Origin: Dactylorhiza incarnata
Taxonomy: Eukaryota > Streptophyta > Magnoliopsida > Asparagales > Orchidaceae
Assembly (NCBI GenBank): GCA_033032865.1
Contig: JAWHQI010000170.1
Location: 5,593,501-5,657,500, forward strand
Reading direction: 5' to 3'
DNA: 64,000 bases
In this document: one piece after another, positions 62,901 to 64,000 of the stretch
How the letters are laid out: each line of letters starts with the position of its first letter
Numbering within the stretch: the stretch's first letter is position 1
Position numbers and translations under genes: made by a program
Notes under the pieces: generated by a model
The model's database searches: none
What the model saw: only the letters and a program-made list of their open reading frames with translations
What the model was told of the DNA's origin: nothing

Positions 62901-63390
62901 CGAGGTCATACTCATAGGAGGGTGCACTTGTTAGGTCAGGATTTCCAAAGCTCATGTCCCCCCAAAAAACTGATTTTTGCAAAATAAGGCAAGGAGAAAG
63001 TTCTATCAAACAAAGCCTAATGTTAACCTTTGGACATGCAAACTGAAAGTACAGGCAACTTGCATTTAAATAAAAATCGAACTCAAGCCCACAAACCTGA
63101 ATTGTAAAAGTACTGCAGCAGTTCCATCAGAATTTTGCTTTCGACTTGGTTTGACCTGGATTTCCACCCATCCCTCGGGAAGTGGTGCATAGCAGGCCAT
63201 GCTCTGAAGAAAATCGGCCAAGACTTGTTGGACTCTGAGTTCATCACCATAGACGGAAATTCTTTTTACCTCTTCTGGAATATCTCGAATCAATTGTAAG
63301 CCTCGTTCTCTTAATAGAACCATCACTTGACTCACAACAGCATTTATAACACTTCCAAGCATAAATTCACCTTTTTCAAGCTCTAGGGAA
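50968..63390 (-). CDS. PHYB-like: Phytochrome, B-clade, last two exons (partial gene)
   Basis: The exon at 63390-63097 (294 nt) encodes [20 protein letters not shown] onward to VLLQF. The final exon, 51187-50968 (220 nt), continues with [18 protein letters not shown] and [16 protein letters not shown] to the stop. The split Arg codon (AG+G) and GT/AG borders fit, and plant phytochrome genes have an intron at this point with a preceding exon of about this size. This is the C-terminal histidine-kinase-related domain (ATPase-like fold; GLGL is the G-box). It serves dimerisation and signalling of the red/far-red photoreceptor; plant phytochromes lack the bacterial phosphoacceptor His. The words CPGEGLP and RESDRCYF point to the PHYB/PHYD/PHYE clade. 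The C-terminal tail [11 protein letters not shown] is unusual. The photosensory exons lie beyond the right edge. Confidence 0.88.
51345..52976 (-). pseudogene. Ty3/gypsy remnant: gag piece and 3' end
   Basis: On the minus strand, 52830-52560 encodes a retrotransposon gag segment ([38 protein letters not shown]). 52190-52130 has a gag zinc-knuckle-like [12 protein letters not shown]. Pol is missing. At about 51596-51606 a purine tract (gaagtgggag) precedes TGTTGACACAATATG, which looks like the start of a 3' LTR with TATA (ctatataaggg, about 51500). A 27 bp tandem repeat (gaaggtcgtcgcaaagagag) lies at 51725-51805. Confidence 0.6.
52921..53206 (-). repeat. LTR-like direct repeat, copy 1
   Basis: The plus-strand ends are TGCAC...TATCA. 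It shares attaatagaaattaaag, ctccccctaag, actcactactc and cttatataggggag with copy 2. It lies just upstream (minus strand) of the gag fragment, as a 5' LTR would, but no primer site is seen. Three 19 bp repeats of tatgcttacgccaatcaag lie at 52958-53016. Confidence 0.5.
53840..54092 (-). repeat. LTR-like direct repeat, copy 2
   Basis: Same order of blocks as copy 1, including cccttatatagagg and gagactaaattac, with ends TGCAC...TATCA. About 630 bp of unrecognised DNA separates the copies. The flanks do not show a target duplication. Confidence 0.5.
54349..55009. mobile_element. Cluster of head-to-head tRNA-derived SINEs, left part
   Basis: A minus copy (54349-54536), a short plus head (54537-54605), a second minus copy (54606-54790), a tandem of caccaactgatccgcg heads, and a plus copy (from about 54880) that is cut at 55009. 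The consensus head has an A-box-like agctcagttggtgatgaggg and a B box gggttcgagaccc. The body has ctaccgcgccgagaacacgc and ends ...gagcggcccataa. Head-to-head pairing makes large hairpins. Confidence 0.75.
55437..56069 (+). CDS. Copia gag (first part)
   Basis: It starts [20 protein letters not shown], followed by the Copia gag words [15 protein letters not shown] and [13 protein letters not shown], ending before a one-base frame change near 56036-56046. After that point the frame continues as the next entry. Gag coats the genomic RNA and forms the virus-like particle. The truncated product would lack the nucleocapsid zinc knuckles. Confidence 0.9.
   Translation: MATSNTSHMFQFTQNEVPIFDGEFYDFWSTHMRLLLQSQGLWHLVSRKEDAATSTTTSSKGKEAPDDDKLKAAAEEAKLEAKALLLLHQGVSRDIYPRIMEAATAKEAWTSLYNEFQGSEKVTEIKLQHQWKLFESIAMKENESIRDFVSRLMGIVNQIRSLGDKLKDKKIAPKILRCLPPKFDPIVTTIEETKNLKTLNLRAHGFSSST
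56047..57441 (+). pseudogene. Copia nucleocapsid, protease and integrase part with one in-frame stop
   Basis: It begins with the gag end ([11 protein letters not shown]), then a CCHC zinc knuckle [14 protein letters not shown] (56215-56256) and a second knuckle interrupted by TGA at 56272-56274. The protease active site [10 protein letters not shown] lies at about 56420. The integrase zinc-binding part is [14 protein letters not shown]...CEDCVMGK. The catalytic core has [19 protein letters not shown] and [11 protein letters not shown], covering the D,D,E positions. A one-base change near 57412 ends this frame at 57441. Confidence 0.9.
57446..59530 (+). pseudogene. Copia integrase C-terminus, reverse transcriptase and RNase H
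   Basis: One long frame. Integrase tail [16 protein letters not shown] with [41 protein letters not shown] and catalytic LYVDDLIF (about 58515); RNase H with [29 protein letters not shown] and [20 protein letters not shown]. The frame runs through the 24-G tract into the LTR before stopping, so the normal stop codon is missing or displaced. The domains themselves look intact; the element is damaged mainly by the three upstream frame or stop lesions. Confidence 0.9.
59809..60425. mobile_element. tRNA-derived SINE cluster, right part
   Basis: The remainder of the plus copy cut by Copia (59809-59880), a minus copy (about 59890-60072), a head-to-head plus copy (about 60073-60265) and a 5'-truncated plus copy (60272-60425). 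The same A-box, B-box and tail words as the left part are present. Copies end in cataac or taatataaaa rather than a long poly(A). Confidence 0.75.
60440..60700 (-). pseudogene. Gypsy 5' fragment: primer site and start of gag
   Basis: On the minus strand, TGGTATCAAAGACAAGG (60688-60672) is a near-match to an initiator-Met primer site, preceded by an LTR-like end ATATCCTACA. Downstream, a short frame encodes [18 protein letters not shown] before a stop at about 60444, as in gypsy gag N-termini. The rest of the element is absent. Confidence 0.5.
61403..62723. mobile_element. TIR DNA transposon carrying a LINE ORF1 fragment (Pack-type)
   Basis: 1321 bp with long inverted ends: gggagttgttaaaggcaccg...gtcgcaccgc on the left matches the complement of gcggtgcgtc...cggtgctcttaacaattccc on the right over about 42 bp, with few mismatches. 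The 8 bp taaaaata is repeated on both sides (61395-61402 and 62724-62731). Subterminal gcaccgc words recur near both ends. TIR length suggests a Mutator-like element; 8 bp is one short of the usual 9. No transposase is present. Confidence 0.75.
61860..62392 (+). pseudogene. Captured LINE ORF1 (DUF4283 plus zinc knuckle) fragment
   Basis: The plus strand encodes [21 protein letters not shown], then in another frame GKPLWIDLV and [22 protein letters not shown]. These are the hallmarks of plant L1-type ORF1 (DUF4283 followed by a CCHC knuckle). The similarity stops just before the last Cys of the knuckle, after which AT-rich transposon sequence follows. A run of 28 G (61826-61853) lies just upstream. 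At least one frame break or stop (62205-62207). Confidence 0.65.
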
Positions 63391-63771
63391 CTGGAATTAC
63401 AAAGAAAAAGGTACTTACAATTCGTTTATGCAAAGCAATCAACAAGGTAAAAGCGAAAACAAACAAGTCATTTAGAAAATGTAGTAACTTTAAAAGTTGT
63501 TCTTTCTTTGGTCTAATACTAAATGTGTGTTGTCTTGAAGAATGTTACGGAGGAAGGCGTCCGCATCGCCCACCACAAGAGTGAGGCTCACGCGGGCACT
63601 TGGCGTGCCTATTCTAGGCAGGGAACACCGGAAATATGGACAAAACCATAGGGAGCAGAATCCTAGCGTGTCATTACCTTTTAATAACGCCATTTAATTC
63701 TAGCATTTCAATTTGGCATTAATTATAGGTTTGCCCAACGGGCCTTAGGTGAATTTTTCTATGAACATTAG
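63391..63771 (-). other. Phytochrome intron preceding the second-last exon (part)
   Basis: The acceptor AATTCCAG lies at about 63391-63398 on the minus strand. A short open frame (63490-63693) is not phytochrome-like. The next upstream exon is not in the window. Confidence 0.6.
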
Positions 63772-64000
63772 TGTTGCGGGTCGCTCGGGTGCTCTGGTAG
63801 ACCGGTCGAATTGAACCACCTTAGCTCGGAAGCGAACCGAGCGCGCAAACAGTCAATTAGAGATTCGTTGAATACACTGAGACTTTTTAACGTGGAAAAC
63901 CCGGAAAGGGTAAAAAACCACGCGGCCGGAGCTGTGCCGACCAAACTTCCACTATCTTCTGGGGGGTTACAATTAGAGACTTAGAACTCGAGCGCGACAA
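63772..64000 (+). mobile_element. Start of a Copia-like LTR running off the window
   Basis: It begins TGTTGCGGGTCGCTCGGG. The block aacgtggaaaacccggaaag followed by 'aaaaaaccacg' (about 63890-63922) is typical of large Copia LTRs of the SIRE/Maximus or Angela sort. Only the first 230 bp are seen. Confidence 0.45.

Larger units (their letters stand above)
51188..63096 (-). other. Last intron of the phytochrome gene, 11.9 kb
   Basis: It starts GTTTGT (minus strand) and ends TTGACCAG. It is filled by the elements listed below. The unlabelled stretches (54093-54348, 60700-61394 and 62732-63096) hold nothing I recognise. Confidence 0.8.

Noticed and set aside
63490..63693. Short minus-strand frame considered as an upstream phytochrome exon
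   Set aside because: Its residues do not match any phytochrome region and it has no suitable splice sites.

Overview
This is a 64 kb piece of a transposon-rich flowering-plant nuclear genome. Three intron-containing nuclear genes can be supported, and most of the remaining sequence is nested mobile DNA. The species cannot be named. The evidence for an angiosperm is a plant-type phytochrome of the B clade, an ACR11/ACR12-type plastid ACT-domain gene, a plant-specific membrane-anchored CDK-like kinase, Au-type SINEs and Copia and Tat-lineage LTR retrotransposons. There is no bacterial or phage content.

Layout: 1-11.7 kb is a compound LTR element of the Ty3/gypsy Tat type. It holds the 3' half of one copy (two antisense, spliced, captured-type ORFs), an LTR at 4612-5310, a second internal region without gag-pol but full of tandem repeats (65 bp repeats, about 350 bp repeats and a 2.5 kb minisatellite of 45/57 bp units), and an LTR at 11023-11687. 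12-16.9 kb is a decayed Copia element on the minus strand with 149 bp LTRs. 17.2-18.1 kb is a solo LTR with a perfect 5 bp target duplication. 18.1-21.2 kb has no recognisable gene and one Harbinger-type MITE.

21.5-36.4 kb is a CDK-like (CRK/IBS1-type) kinase gene on the plus strand. Its eight coding exons join in frame to about 715 aa. Its 7.4 kb fifth intron holds a palindromic SINE pair, a truncated Copia element, a hAT-like element nested in that Copia, a 348 bp triplication, a LINE 3' end and a 307 bp tandem duplication. 36.5-43.2 kb is AT-rich intergenic DNA with LTR and MITE remnants.

43.3-48.4 kb is a minus-strand gene for a plastid double-ACT-domain protein (six coding exons, 281 aa). 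51.0-63.4 kb holds the last two exons of a minus-strand phytochrome B-type gene, separated by an 11.9 kb intron. That intron contains a gypsy remnant, a cluster of head-to-head tRNA-derived SINEs, a young Copia element inserted in one of those SINEs, and a TIR transposon carrying a LINE ORF1 fragment. The phytochrome gene continues beyond the right edge, and a partial LTR at 63.77 kb lies in its next intron.

The three genes are not visibly linked in one pathway. What they share is growth through intronic transposon insertion. All calls are by eye; no alignment or database search was run.
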